Assembly: GCA_035578155.1 (NCBI GenBank) | Contig: JAPWDM010000005.1 | Location: forward strand, 48,688,954 to 48,752,953 | Length of the DNA: 64,000 nucleotides | Direction: 5' to 3' | Source of the DNA: Brachynemurus nebulosus | Taxonomy: Eukaryota; Arthropoda; Insecta; Neuroptera; Myrmeleontidae | In this document: positions 36,635 to 46,816 of the stretch, in pieces | Layout of the letters: the number at the start of each line of letters is the position of its first letter | How positions within the stretch are numbered: position 1 is the first letter of the stretch | Position numbers and translations under genes: made by a program | Notes under the pieces: generated by a model | Database searches by the model: none | What the model was told of the DNA's origin: nothing | The model's input: the letters and a program-made list of their open reading frames with translations, nothing else

Positions 36635-37054
36635 CTAATACACATGAACCATTCCATATAAAAAGGTCCAAAATAATATATATGTAAATAAACCACCAAA
36701 AAATCCACCAGTTAATAAACTTCTTCGTGATATGAAATATTTCTTCCAACTTGAACCAGCTTTTAACATTATTAACGCCCATAGTCCCACGACAGCGAAA
36801 ACATAAAATGCAAATCCATAAAAGCCTGTCAATCCAAGCAGACCTAAAAGAAAACCATAAATATTGCATCTGTGTAATAACAGTATTATTAGAATTTTAA
36901 AGCAATTTAAAATATAACCTGCAGTACCACCCGATAGGGCTGCCATCGACGTACGACAATATTCCACAACCGCAGCATTATTTCTTACGGCTGTTTCACT
37001 ATAGGCTATTATCTCTCCCGATTTATTTTCCTTGGATTTGATTTTCATTGCCAT
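36635..37054 (-). CDS. EMC6: ER membrane protein complex subunit 6
   Basis: Two exons, 37054-36919 and 36843-36635 (phase 1), encode 114 residues. The conserved family core is unmistakable: [18 protein letters not shown], then [29 protein letters not shown], and the C-terminal [21 protein letters not shown]6 has three membrane helices and forms part of the intramembrane insertase core with EMC3. The 75-nt intron is a multiple of three and lacks stops, so the genomic frame reads through it as a 139-residue frame; family alignment shows the extra 25 residues are intronic. Human EMC6 has 110 residues. EMC4 lies on the opposite strand 4.5 kb away, with STMP1 between. Confidence 0.97.
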   Translation of the reverse strand: MAMKIKSKENKSGEIIAYSETAVRNNAAVVEYCRTSMAALSGGTAGYILNCFKILIILLLHRCNIYGFLLGLLGLTGFYGFAFYVFAVVGLWALIMLKAGSSWKKYFISRRSLLTGGFFGGLFTYILFWTFLYGMVHVY

Positions 37055-37951
37055 TATTAAATTAACGTTATTATTAATAACTTCACAATCTTTTATTTTA
37101 TTTTATTTAATCATAATTTTTTAAAATATGTAAAATTAAACTGTCATTAAAAACATATGACGCGCGTTCGCTAGAAAATTTTGTTAGCCAGACGTTAGCT
37201 AACGGAGTTTGCACCGTTACAAACCAGAGAGCTCTGAACAAAAATTTAATGTACGTTAAATATTTTTTTATGGTTTTTCGCAGCAAGACTACGATTAGTA
37301 CGGCGCCAAGATTTGAGAACAGTACCTTACAGAACTCGACAAAATAAAACAAAAAACAAGAATAAAATTTTTCGAGATCTCGTTTCATTTTCGAGATATT
37401 TATTGTTAAACTTGTCTTCAAATTCGAATTTATTGTATGTGGGATGTGTAATATTTTGACAATGAGCGTGTTCCATTTAGAAAACAGAAACGACACTGTG
37501 TGCCCTAGTTTTTACATCAAAGTCGAAATATATGGTCAAAACTAACTAAACTAACTTAGCCTTAACTAACTTCACCACCTAGTTTTTGTATCAAAGTCGA
37601 AGTATATTGCCAAAACTAACTAAGCTAACCTAACCTTAACTAACCTCACCACCTAGTATTTATATCAAAGTTAAAGTATATTGTCAAAACTAATTATTCG
37701 TAACTAATATTGTCGAGTGTTTGGTAAAAATTTTAAGTGATTTTGAGCATTCTCATTTTCGGAACTTCAGCCAAAAATTTTGATTTTTTTGTGAAAAAAG
37801 AAAGTACAAAAATCACTGAAATTTGGTTGGCATTACTTTTTCCCTATGCACTGTATCATACAGTGCCGTTTCTGTTTGTGTTTTCTAAATGGAACAAGTT
37901 CATTGTCATAATATTAACACATACTATACATACAATAATCAGAATTTAACT
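37055..37951. other. EMC6 upstream region and repeat remnants
   Basis: The first 100 bp upstream of the EMC6 ATG should be its promoter. Farther left, a segment with GCTAACGGAGTTTGCACCGTT (about 37196) is complementary to sequence near 38750-38780, and AGTACGGCGCCAAGATTTGA (near 37300) pairs with a segment at about 38360. These are inverted arms flanking the tandem repeat and MITEs in between. No gene is seen. Confidence 0.5.
37505..37700 (+). repeat. Tandem repeat of a 74-bp unit (site 2)
   Basis: About 2.6 units, starting at 37518, 37592 and 37666 (spacing exactly 74 bp). Each has CAAAGTCGAAGTATATTG and CTAACCTCACCACCTAGT. It is the same unit, length and orientation as 32422-32585, five kilobases away. 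Confidence 0.82.
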
Positions 37952-38190
37952 CTTTAAATGATTAAGACGAGTTAACTCGTCCTACAATATAACGGCTCAA
38001 AATGCTGTGATATGTATATATTCACCGGTGCATAGATTTTTCGAAATTTTCGGTATAATTCTAAATAGTGTTCAATTTTATCAACATAGTTTAGTATAAT
38101 TTATATTTTATAAATTCCTAGGGTTCACTTTTTTGATGTTGGGATCTTTGATTTTTTTTTCTTTTTTTGTAACCTTATCTATTTTCAGAC
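37952..38190. repeat. Half-copy of the 814-bp fold-back family
   Basis: It starts CTTTAAATGATTAAGACGAG and follows the left arm of 23797-24610 with one internal deletion. It then ends before a 40-bp poly-T run at about 38209-38248. Confidence 0.75.
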
Positions 38191-38204
38191 AAAAAAGTTT
38201 TTCC

Positions 38205-38251
<47 letters not shown>

Positions 38252-38402
38252 GGGTCAAGACAAATTTAACCATCAATATCTCGAAAACGAAGCGAGATAT
38301 CGAAAAATTTTTTCTTGTTTTCGTTTTATTTTGTCGAGTTCTGTAAGAACACTGTTACCAAATCTTGGCGCGGTACTAATCGTAGTATCCCCTTTTTGGC
38401 GG

Positions 38403-38631
38403 TATTGGCGACGCAAAGATTACGCGAGCGCTCCTGGTTTTTTAAATTAGAAGCTGTATCAAGTAAAAATTTTTGTATACGTTTAATTGTCGATAGAAAA
38501 ATGTACTATACAAATTATGCGCAGATTACTAGATTTTATATCGCCCAGTAATCGTATACGTATATTTTTACTTGATGCTAGTTTTAATTTTACCACCAGA
38601 GGCGCGAGTGAGAATCTTTGCGTCGCCAATA
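38403..38631. mobile_element. MITE, TATTGGCGACGCAAAG family, copy 2
   Basis: Same termini as 8538-8758 (TATTGGCGACGCAAAGATTA and CTTTGCGTCGCCAATA), in the opposite orientation. The internal AAAATTTTTACTTGATAC/GTATCAAGTAAAAATTTT segments match. Confidence 0.85.
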
Positions 38632-38996
38632 AATACTTTTAAAGTACAGCCACATTCAAAGATTATGGAATAAAAACAATCAGTCACTTAGAAATTGTTG
38701 TTTTAATATCTAATTAAGGTTAATTTTTTGAATGCGAACCCTCTAGTTTGTAACGGTGCAAACTTCGTTAGCTACCGTTAAGGCTAACAAAATTTTCTGG
38801 CGAATGCGTCCAAATGTTATGTACGACTGGTATAAAAAGTGCTTGTCAAAAGTCAAATTCATTATTATACTAACATACTCAGGCCTTAAGCCTTAAGCGA
38901 GTTTATATTTTTCAAAAACGTCAAAAATGTCGAATTGAAAACAAAAGTCAAATAAATAATGAAAGAAAATTAAAATGCAAAAGTGAATACAGTAAA

Positions 38997-39686
38997 ATGG
39001 ATAATATTGATCGTAGTAATAAATGTGAAACACCACCAAGTACACCAAATACCGAAACCAAAACAAAATTATTTACTCCGTGCCGGCAAATGGGTCTTTC
39101 AAGGAAGCGTAAAAGTTTCATAAGTCCTGTGAATTCGTCCGCATCATCGTCATCGTCTCCGCCAAAAACTTCTTTATTAAACAAATCGACTTCATCATTT
39201 ATTAATACTTTAAATAAAAAAGTTACAGATGTAAACATTACAACGGTACTTAAATGTAAAGATTCAGAAAATAATACAGAAAGATATTTGAATAAAGAAA
39301 TTTGTTCACCAGACACAAAGAAAATAAAAACTTCTAGTAAAATTTCAGAAAATGTGTTTGTACCTATTTCGAACGATTTATCGTCTGAAGAAATAATGTC
39401 GCAAATAAATTGCTGTAAAGAACGCATCAGACTTAAAAGAAAAAAATATGAAAATCTAAAATTAAATTGTGATCAAACTACACAGAGAAAGTACCATTTA
39501 GAAACATTAAAATGTTCAATAGCTTTATGGAAAAATGGATGTCAATCTGCACTGGAAGATTTACATATAAAATTAAATGATATTAAAAATGAGAAAGTTG
39601 ATATGAAACAGTTGCTTGAAAATTTGAATATATCACAAGATTTAGTGGACTATGATGTCGAAAACGAATGTTTTATATATACATAG
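38997..39686 (+). CDS. SFR1: SFR1/Mei5-like recombination mediator (Swi5 partner)
   Basis: Intronless, 229 residues. The N-terminal half is Ser/Thr-rich and probably disordered, with the motif TPCRQMGLSRKRK at about residues 28-40, a segment I recall from animal SFR1 proteins. The C-terminal half is a charged coiled coil (about 130-190) ending in ALWKNGCQSALEDLH, then KQLLENLNISQDLVDYDVEN, which follows the C-terminal pattern of SFR1 (W-x-x-x-x-Q then helix, then L-L-x-Y-D/N). Swi5-Sfr1 helps load and stabilise RAD51/DMC1 on single-stranded DNA. Two tiny upstream ORFs (38959-38973 and 38975-38986) precede the start. AATAAA motifs occur at about 39716 and 39736. Another coiled-coil nuclear protein is the alternative. 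Confidence 0.72.
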   Translation: MDNIDRSNKCETPPSTPNTETKTKLFTPCRQMGLSRKRKSFISPVNSSASSSSSPPKTSLLNKSTSSFINTLNKKVTDVNITTVLKCKDSENNTERYLNKEICSPDTKKIKTSSKISENVFVPISNDLSSEEIMSQINCCKERIRLKRKKYENLKLNCDQTTQRKYHLETLKCSIALWKNGCQSALEDLHIKLNDIKNEKVDMKQLLENLNISQDLVDYDVENECFIYT

Positions 39687-39739
39687 TAAAAAATTTATAA
39701 TTACCAAAAAATCTAAATAAAATGTCTAATATGTAAATA

Positions 39740-40453
39740 AAAAGTAAATCTATTTGTACCCCTTTTCCCCATAAAAATTGTTTACCTTACATTCTCGAGC
39801 AGTTTAAGGCTGGTCGTCCATCGGATGCGGAAACGTGTAAAATTTAATTCGGACGAATACGCATGAAAACGGACGAACGATCCAAATAGCTGTGAAGCTC
39901 TTACTAAAATGGAGTCATGCTTCAAAATTTAATGCCTGTGGTATCTCTAAGAAACATATGTTAATATGTTCGATTCAGTACTCAGTGGCTATATGCCCTA
40001 TATATATATAACCATAAAAAGTGAGGAGGCCTTGCTGCGACGTATGATGACGTAAAATTCTGGTGACAGCCATCATATAGTAGTTTGGTCCCTTGGAGGG
40101 AAACAATAATTAACAAATGTATCAGCTGTCCAAAAAGGAAAAAAAAACAATATTTTAGTTACATTAAGGGTGCTTCAACTTCAAAGCTAAAAAAAAAATA
40201 ACAAAATAAATTTACTCACAGTAAAATATTATTAGTTACATTTAAATTAGGTATTTTGATAGGCTTTACTAAGGGTTATATTAGGAAATTCAGAAATTAA
40301 TTTTTTTACTGCAAGATGTATGCTTGAAAAGAATGGCTGTAATATGTTATGTAGATGCTACGATGCGGGTATTTTCTTATTAAATAAATGAAAAATACTT
40401 TTAATCCAAACAACTAATTTTATTTAATTTTTAAATTACAAATTAATAAAAAT
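39740..40453. other. Convergent interval between SFR1-like gene and PYROXD1
   Basis: 700 bp of AT-rich sequence with no conserved frame. It should contain the 3' UTR of SFR1 from the left and of PYROXD1 from the right (an AATAAA on the minus strand would read TTTATT, seen at about 40379). Confidence 0.5.
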
Positions 40454-43400
40454 TCAATCAAAATAATCTTCAATATCGATATCTGGATTAAGTAAATCTT
40501 CACCGAACGGAGTTATATCCAACTGGTTCAAAATCAAATTTTCAATTGTCTCCTCGAGATTTGTGTCACCGATTAAAATTGCCCCTTGAATCTTGCCATC
40601 GACAATCACCAATTTAATATATTCCTCATTGGGCGTGACGCGGAGAAGGCATTCATATTGATTATTCAATTTCTGACCGTTGTACAAACCTAGCAGCGCC
40701 ACTTTAAATCCAAACAGATTAGTCGAGTGAGCGAACATCTCAAAACAGAAGTCCTGAACAACGGGCTCATTATTATGTATAGCGGTGATTGATTTGGCCG
40801 CGTATGTGCCCATTTGTCGTGCTTGGGTCCACAGACGCATTTGAAACCAATGTTTAGCCAAATCCCAACTCGCAGTGCACACATCACCCGCGGCGAAAAT
40901 CTTTGCTATTGAAGTTTCCATTTTATAATCGACCGCGATGCCTCCGTCCGCAGCGATTGTAAACGATTTATCAATTTTAACGTCCGAGCATGGTATAACA
41001 CCAGTGGCCGATATTATTAGGTCACACTGTACAATTTTGCCATTGGTTAACAACACTGAAACGGGCCATTCGGCATCCTTATCGTACGAGACGCTTTTAA
41101 CTTCACATTTATATTCAACCGTCACTGTACGTGGTATATTTTTCGCGCCGCCACTTATTTCAAAATGTGAATGCCAATCGGGACCCAATGCTGCGCCACT
41201 TTTACCTAGTGATGGGTTAATACGAATATTTATGAATATTACCTAATATAAATATATTCTTTTAATGGCATTATAATATCTTAAGGTGAATCGATCAGTA
41301 CTGACAAATTTGTGACAAATGAATTACTAAGTCTATTTTTTTCTCTATAACTAAATAAATATAATTTATGTGTAGAAAAATAAGTTAAATTTTATAATAC
41401 ATGTAACAGTATTAATATTTGATTATTATTCAATCTTCTAATTTTAATAATTTTAAAAGTAATCAATTTGATTCTGGTAGTGACATGTCCGCACACATAA
41501 TAACTAACATACACAAATATATTATGGATGCATTAGTATAAAATGACATTTTTATAGTTTTTTTTTTTTTTTGTATTTATTAAAATAACTAAACGTCCAA
41601 TATTTAAAAAAAATAGTTTTTTAATGATTCAAAAACATAAAAGAAAATAATTTTCAGTTTTTTAAATCTTAAAGTTGGTTTTTAATGACACAACTTACTT
41701 AAATACATACCACTGATTCACCTCTAATCATTCTTTGGCATTTACTCGTACGTTAAAAATTCTAACTTTGAAAATTTATTTCTTCTAAACTACCTACACG
41801 TCAAAAATTATTCAAAATAGTGTTAGTGAATGCATCATATCTTTCTCTATAATATACTAAAATTTCAAATTCTAAACTTGTAAAATTTCAAGTGATCGAT
41901 TCACCTTAAGCGATACCAAATATTACTAATATTTGTATTCTATACTAATACCCCTAATACATATCTAATATCTATAATATAGATACGTATTCGTTGTATT
42001 CGTTATGAATATAATAATTATGTACTTAAGATCATACATATATGTACATAATATTTATTATGACGTATTTTCAACAAATAAATTTTATTTGGTTAAAAAA
42101 TTTTATCGAGAGTGAACAGGGAGTGTAAGTTTGATGGATTTACGTAAAATTTTATGAGTATAAAATGCCTTATATTAGGTATTTTTTTTAATTTTTGTAG
42201 CTTTGAGTTTTAACCAAAGATCTATAGTAACAACTCTCAAAATTAAATTTTGAATTTCTTTGCCTATATGGAAAAAGGATATAACATTTTGTGTAATGTA
42301 ATAGCCAATAATGTCTAGATATTTTCTAATAAAAGCAGTAGCTCTTCTATCAAAAAAATTTTTTAATGAAGCATTAAAATGCCAAATTTTATGTAGAATA
42401 TTGACTTTTCGGGAAAACTAAAATAATAATACGTATGTAAATATATATGGAAAAGATTCATTATTGTATAAAATTTGAATTCTGGATACGAAACTTCAAT
42501 TTTACTGTTGTAACTTCATTTAATACTTACACAAATTTTTTAAAAAATCGAAAAGGATTAAAAATTCAAATCAAAAATATAATTATGTAGTTTATCAAAA
42601 AGTAACATCGACTAATATTGTTAGCTGTGCTGCTAGCCGATCAAGTATTAATATGTATGATCAAGTATTAATATGTATGTGTATAAACTTTACAGATATG
42701 TGTAAGTAGATATGTCGCAATTTGTCTTGTTTGTACATTATATTAGTTCAATATAGTTATCCCTCTTTACCAAGAACTACACCGATTTGTGCCATTTGGG
42801 TGTGAGTGTGATATTGAGCGTATGTACAGGCGTACAGGTCTTATATCGTTACTACATTCATACTAATATATTATAAATATCGTTACTATATTCATACTAA
42901 TATTTTATCTCGTAAATATTTAATTCGGAATGAATAGCGGAGTATTATAATATCTAGAATATGTGATATTAGTAATATCTATAAATATTAGTGATATCTT
43001 AACGAATACTAATACCATTTGTGAGTTTTTTGAGAGTTTCCATTTTTATTACAACCAAATTTGTATGATAGAAATGGTACTGGAAAAGGTTCTTTTCCTG
43101 GATGTAATGGAAATGTAACCAACCAGAACACTATCGATTGAAGTAGCCTCAAGTACAAATGCATATTTTTACCACCTAACTGATAAATTAAAGAAAAATT
43201 AAAAATTAAACTTGGATAAAAAAATGTTTTTTGCTCATTTATGTTGTTAAGGTGAATCGATCACTTGAAATTTTCCAAGTTTAGAATTTGAAATTTTAGC
43301 ATATTATAGAGAAAGATATGATGCATTCAGTGACACTATTTTGAATAATTTCTGACGTGTAGTTTAGAAAAATAAATTTTCAAAGTTAGAATTTTTAACG

Positions 43401-44750
43401 TACGAGCAAATGCCAAAGAATGATTAGAGGTGAATCAGTGGTATGTATTTAAGTAAGTTGTGTCATTAAAAACCAACTTTAAGATTTAAAAAAACTGAAA
43501 ATTATTTTCTTTTATGTTTTTGAATCATTAAAAAACTATTTTTTTTTAATATTGGACGTTTAGTTATTGTAATAAATAGAAAAAAAACTATAAAAATGCC
43601 AATTTGTACTAATACACCCATAATATATTTGTGTACGTGTTAGTTATTATGTGTGCGGACATGTCACTACCAGAATCAAATTGATTACTTTTAAAATTAT
43701 TAAAATTAGAAGATTGACAATAATCAAATATTAATACTGTTACATGTATTATAAAATTTAACTTATTTTTCTACACATAAATTATATTTATTTATAGAGA
43801 AAATAATAGACTTAGTAATTCATTTGTCACAAATTTGTCAGTACTGATCGATTCACCTTAATTAATGCATTAGATCAGTTTTATCGAAAAATTAATATAT
43901 AGTCTCATTTAAAAATCTATAAGATTGTATCATAGCTCGAAAACCATAAGAGCTATAAAGCTTCTGACTATAGCAATCGGTTGCCCCCGTCGATATCTAC
44001 AACTCTTATCCGAACAATTTTTCGATTAAATCAACGGTTTGGCTGTAATCAAAATGGCAACTTTCAAAAGACTCACACAGTATATTCGTCTCATCACTAC
44101 GTTTTACCTATAGACTCATTCTCTTCGTAGCGTATTCGTTTTATCACTGGTTTCGCTTTATCGGCCGTTGGATCTTTTAATTTAAACTGGAAAAATTCCG
44201 CTGCCCCGGGATCAAGAAATGTGGCCGTTATATGATTATCTTTAACCGCCCACACAATTTCCACGTTCTTCAATTCGTGCACTAATTCGGTCGCGATTCC
44301 ACCATTACCAACAATCAGAACTTTGCGCGATTGTTTCAAACGTTTTTGTAAAAGTTCCACGGAATCCGTGTCACGAATTCCCAGTATGTATTGATTTTGC
44401 GCGTCACGATCGATCAATTTCGGTTGAGCGCCCATACAAAGACACAAGTACTCATATTTAATGGTGAGACCACTTTCCGTCGTAATCTGTTGTCGTTCCG
44501 AACAAATTTCAATTAGGGTGTCGTAGATAATTTTAATGTTTGGATAGACTTCGGTCAGCGTACACGCCTCCTTTTCTTCAACGTCAAAACTGAATAACAT
44601 TTTCGAAACGGGAACGATATGTGTTACGGTTTTTATCAATCGAGATTTCGTTATTAAAAATATTTCTCTATCGGGATTTAAGAATGCTAACATTTCGGCA
44701 CACGAGACACCAGCAATACCACCACCTACAACGACATACAACGCTTCCAT
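40454..44750 (-). CDS. PYROXD1: Pyridine nucleotide-disulfide oxidoreductase domain-containing protein 1
   Basis: Two exons, 44750-44108 and 41205-40454 (phase 1), encode 464 residues; the human protein has 500. An N-terminal FAD dinucleotide fold (VVGGGIAGVSCAEML, residues 6-20) is followed by a second Rossmann motif (VLIVGNGGIATELVHEL, about 146-162). After the junction come GKSGAALGPDWH (family-specific), the ATGVIPCSDV motif, and the FAD-binding IFAAGDVC. PYROXD1 is a nuclear/cytosolic flavoprotein; in humans it protects the tRNA ligase complex RTCB from oxidation. The start codon lies 8 nt after the mRpS18B stop on the same strand, so the two are probably co-transcribed. The 2.9-kb intron holds two opposed copies of a 620-bp MITE. 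Confidence 0.95.
41281..41909. mobile_element. TTAA-bounded MITE, copy 1, in PYROXD1 intron
   Basis: The ends TTAAGGTGAATCGATCAGTA and CAAGTGATCGATTCACCTTAA are inverted over 17 bp including the TTAA borders. The body, 629 bp, has no coding frame. A reverse-oriented second copy is at 43247-43861. TTAA borders suggest a piggyBac-type or, if only TA is duplicated, a Tc1-type origin. Confidence 0.85.
43247..43861. mobile_element. TTAA-bounded MITE, copy 2 (inverted), in PYROXD1 intron
   Basis: Starts TTAAGGTGAATCGATCACTT and ends GTACTGATCGATTCACCTTAA. It is the reverse complement of 41281-41909 along its whole length with scattered differences. The two copies are 1.34 kb apart, so transcripts through the intron could fold into a stem of about 600 bp. 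Confidence 0.85.
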
Positions 44751-44758
44751 CGCTACTT

Positions 44759-45349
44759 TTACTGTCCTTTTTCACTATCGTAATACTCTTTATAATTGTA
44801 TTTTCGAAATGGTACGTCAAACGTTAAAATTCCACGATCTCTAGCACGTTGTATGCTCACTAATAATTCGGAATGTCTTTTTTGACACAGTCCAGTTTTT
44901 TGATAACTCAATACACTTCCGGTATGCGAGCAAATAAATTGCTTTAACAATTCGGGATTCTTTTCACTCAAAACTAAATATTCGTCTCGACAAATTGGAC
45001 ACGGATTTCCCGTAGCTATAACATTTTTTCGAATGCACGTACGACGAGTTTTCTTCGGTGGAAATTGGCCCTTGTGATTGCGTCTATACAAAACCCAAAC
45101 TGGTTGATTTCCGTACGTTTCTTTATACGCTTGACTTTTCAAATATTTTACACTGGTTTCTACCGGTATTTGTTTACTTCTGTCTTTCGTTGGGTCACGA
45201 ATATCTGTTGACTGTTCTAATGAGCCTTCGGCACCGTTACTACCAACTGACGCTTCTGATGAATTGAGAAGTCGTGTTGTGAAAACTGAACGAATATTTG
45301 GTTTGGTACAAAAAATATTTCGGTTTAAAAATAAACGTACCGAAAACAT
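44759..45349 (-). CDS. mRpS18B: Mitochondrial ribosomal protein S18b (mS40 type)
   Basis: Intronless, 196 residues. The N-terminal 45 residues (MFSVRLFLNRNIFCTK...) are basic with hydroxylated residues, a mitochondrial targeting signal. Then come the family blocks: VWVLYRRNHKGQFPP (about 85-100), TRRTCIRKN, the zinc-ribbon-like CPICRDEYLVL (about 117-127), ELLKQFICSHTGSVLSYQKTG, and QKRHSELLVSIQRARDRGIL. It is a component of the small mitoribosomal subunit. It ends 8 nt before the PYROXD1 start. The gene pair begins about 1.5 kb from the divergently transcribed PNUTS. Confidence 0.95.
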   Translation of the reverse strand: MFSVRLFLNRNIFCTKPNIRSVFTTRLLNSSEASVGSNGAEGSLEQSTDIRDPTKDRSKQIPVETSVKYLKSQAYKETYGNQPVWVLYRRNHKGQFPPKKTRRTCIRKNVIATGNPCPICRDEYLVLSEKNPELLKQFICSHTGSVLSYQKTGLCQKRHSELLVSIQRARDRGILTFDVPFRKYNYKEYYDSEKGQ

Positions 45350-46816
45350 ATTCTTCCAATTTTGTCACTTCAAATAATCGAAAAAAAATTTAATCACTCG
45401 TGCTTTAAGCAAATGAATTAACTCTATTTTTGAAATAAAAGAAATAAACCGAATACCGTATACATTGCTAATCGAACTATTTCTCAAATGTAAAAAAATT
45501 AATTGAGATTATTCTAGTAGGAAACACAAAAGATATTACGTCACGTAGGTTTATGTATGTACATATCCGTCATCTCCGTCATATCCGTTAAATACGTGTT
45601 GTACTACGCCCACACTTTCGTTTTACAAAAGAGCAGCGAGTGATACAAGATTTTGTATTGTCCGTTAATTTGTTTAAAAATAAATATTCGATACAAATAT
45701 AAGTAACTTTTTATTTAATAAAAATTGTTTCTTTTGTTCGGTAAGGTGTAAAATACCCGATTTTGTATTAGATACGTAAAAATTGACATGTATTTTAAAA
45801 AAAAGCAATATGAAAAACTTATGATCGAATCTACGCATTGCCCTGCTGGTCTTATTGGTACTTATTTATTTAATTAAATAAAATTATTTATAACAATTGT
45901 TTTGAGTGAGAATAGATTTATTTATTTTTAATAAAAAAAATTTTGAACATTGTTGTGTATAAATAAGAAATATAGATTGAGCATAAATTTAGCGATAAGA
46001 AATGTGTTGAGAAAATCCAAAATGGACGAAATGTGAAAGTGATTTTGTAGTGTTTAAAGAAACAAAAAGGAGAATATATATGAAATATGTTTATATTATT
46101 TATGTAAAGTATGTTCCATCTATATTTTTATATTTCACCAATAGTTCCATACGTTCTATATCTATATAAGGTACTTTCGTATAGGTAACGATAATTTCGT
46201 AATGGCAATAGGCTCAATAAATTGGTGACGAATAGTAGCCATATTTGAAAATACGATCGGATCATATCCGGTTTTGTTTCACGCATACAGTTCACGCACC
46301 TTTGTTTAGTAAAAGGAAGAGAACGAATGGTAGCCATATTTAAAAATATGATCGGATCATATCCGGTTTTGTTCATCCGCCTCCTTTGTCTTGTCTGAAA
46401 TAAAATTTTTGTTGAGGGGTACTGGGCAGACATATTTGTTAAAGAATGTAGTTAAAATTTTTTTTTCATAATAAAACGAATCATTTGTATTTCATAATTG
46501 TTTCATCACTCCCAGAAACCTGATCCTAAATATTATATGAGCTAAATATGATAACAGAAATTGGAGATATTGAAGATACTCAAAAAATAATAAGCCATTG
46601 CCAATAATAATATCGATGGAAAAAATGTAGTGTATATAAAAAAATCGTATTAAAGAACAAATTATTCAAATATCGTGTTTTTCATTGTGATTTTAATAAT
46701 AATTTTCAATTGTGTAATTATTGTCAGCATTTTGTGATAGTGTTTTTGATTTTCTGTTAATTTTGTAGGATAGTGACTCATTGTTCAAGTAGGACGACAT
46801 ATTGAATAGAATAAAA
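45350..46816. promoter_or_regulatory. Divergent upstream region of mRpS18B and PNUTS
   Basis: 1.47 kb between two divergent start codons. It holds a direct duplication of about 50 bp: 46229-46279 and 46324-46373 share GTAGCCATATTT, GATCGGATCATATCCGGTTT and the following TTGTT. The first base pairs around 46640-46816 are a likely PNUTS 5' UTR. No other gene is seen; the minus-strand frame at 46128-46433 simply covers the duplication. Confidence 0.5.

Noticed and set aside
36564..36869. 101-residue frame overlapping EMC6
   Set aside because: Other-frame shadow; EMC6 is unambiguous.
37107..37496. 129-residue minus-strand open frame upstream of EMC6
   Set aside because: Lies in a repeat with inverted partners near 38.3-38.8 kb, and shows no recognisable domain.
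38209..38248. Poly-T run as a retroposon tail or terminator
   Set aside because: It lies at the broken end of a fold-back half-copy; no processed gene adjoins it, and length variation is expected.
38948..39427. 159-residue minus-strand frame opposite SFR1-like gene
   Set aside because: The plus-strand frame has the conserved SFR1 pattern; the minus-strand product is a hydrophobic shadow.
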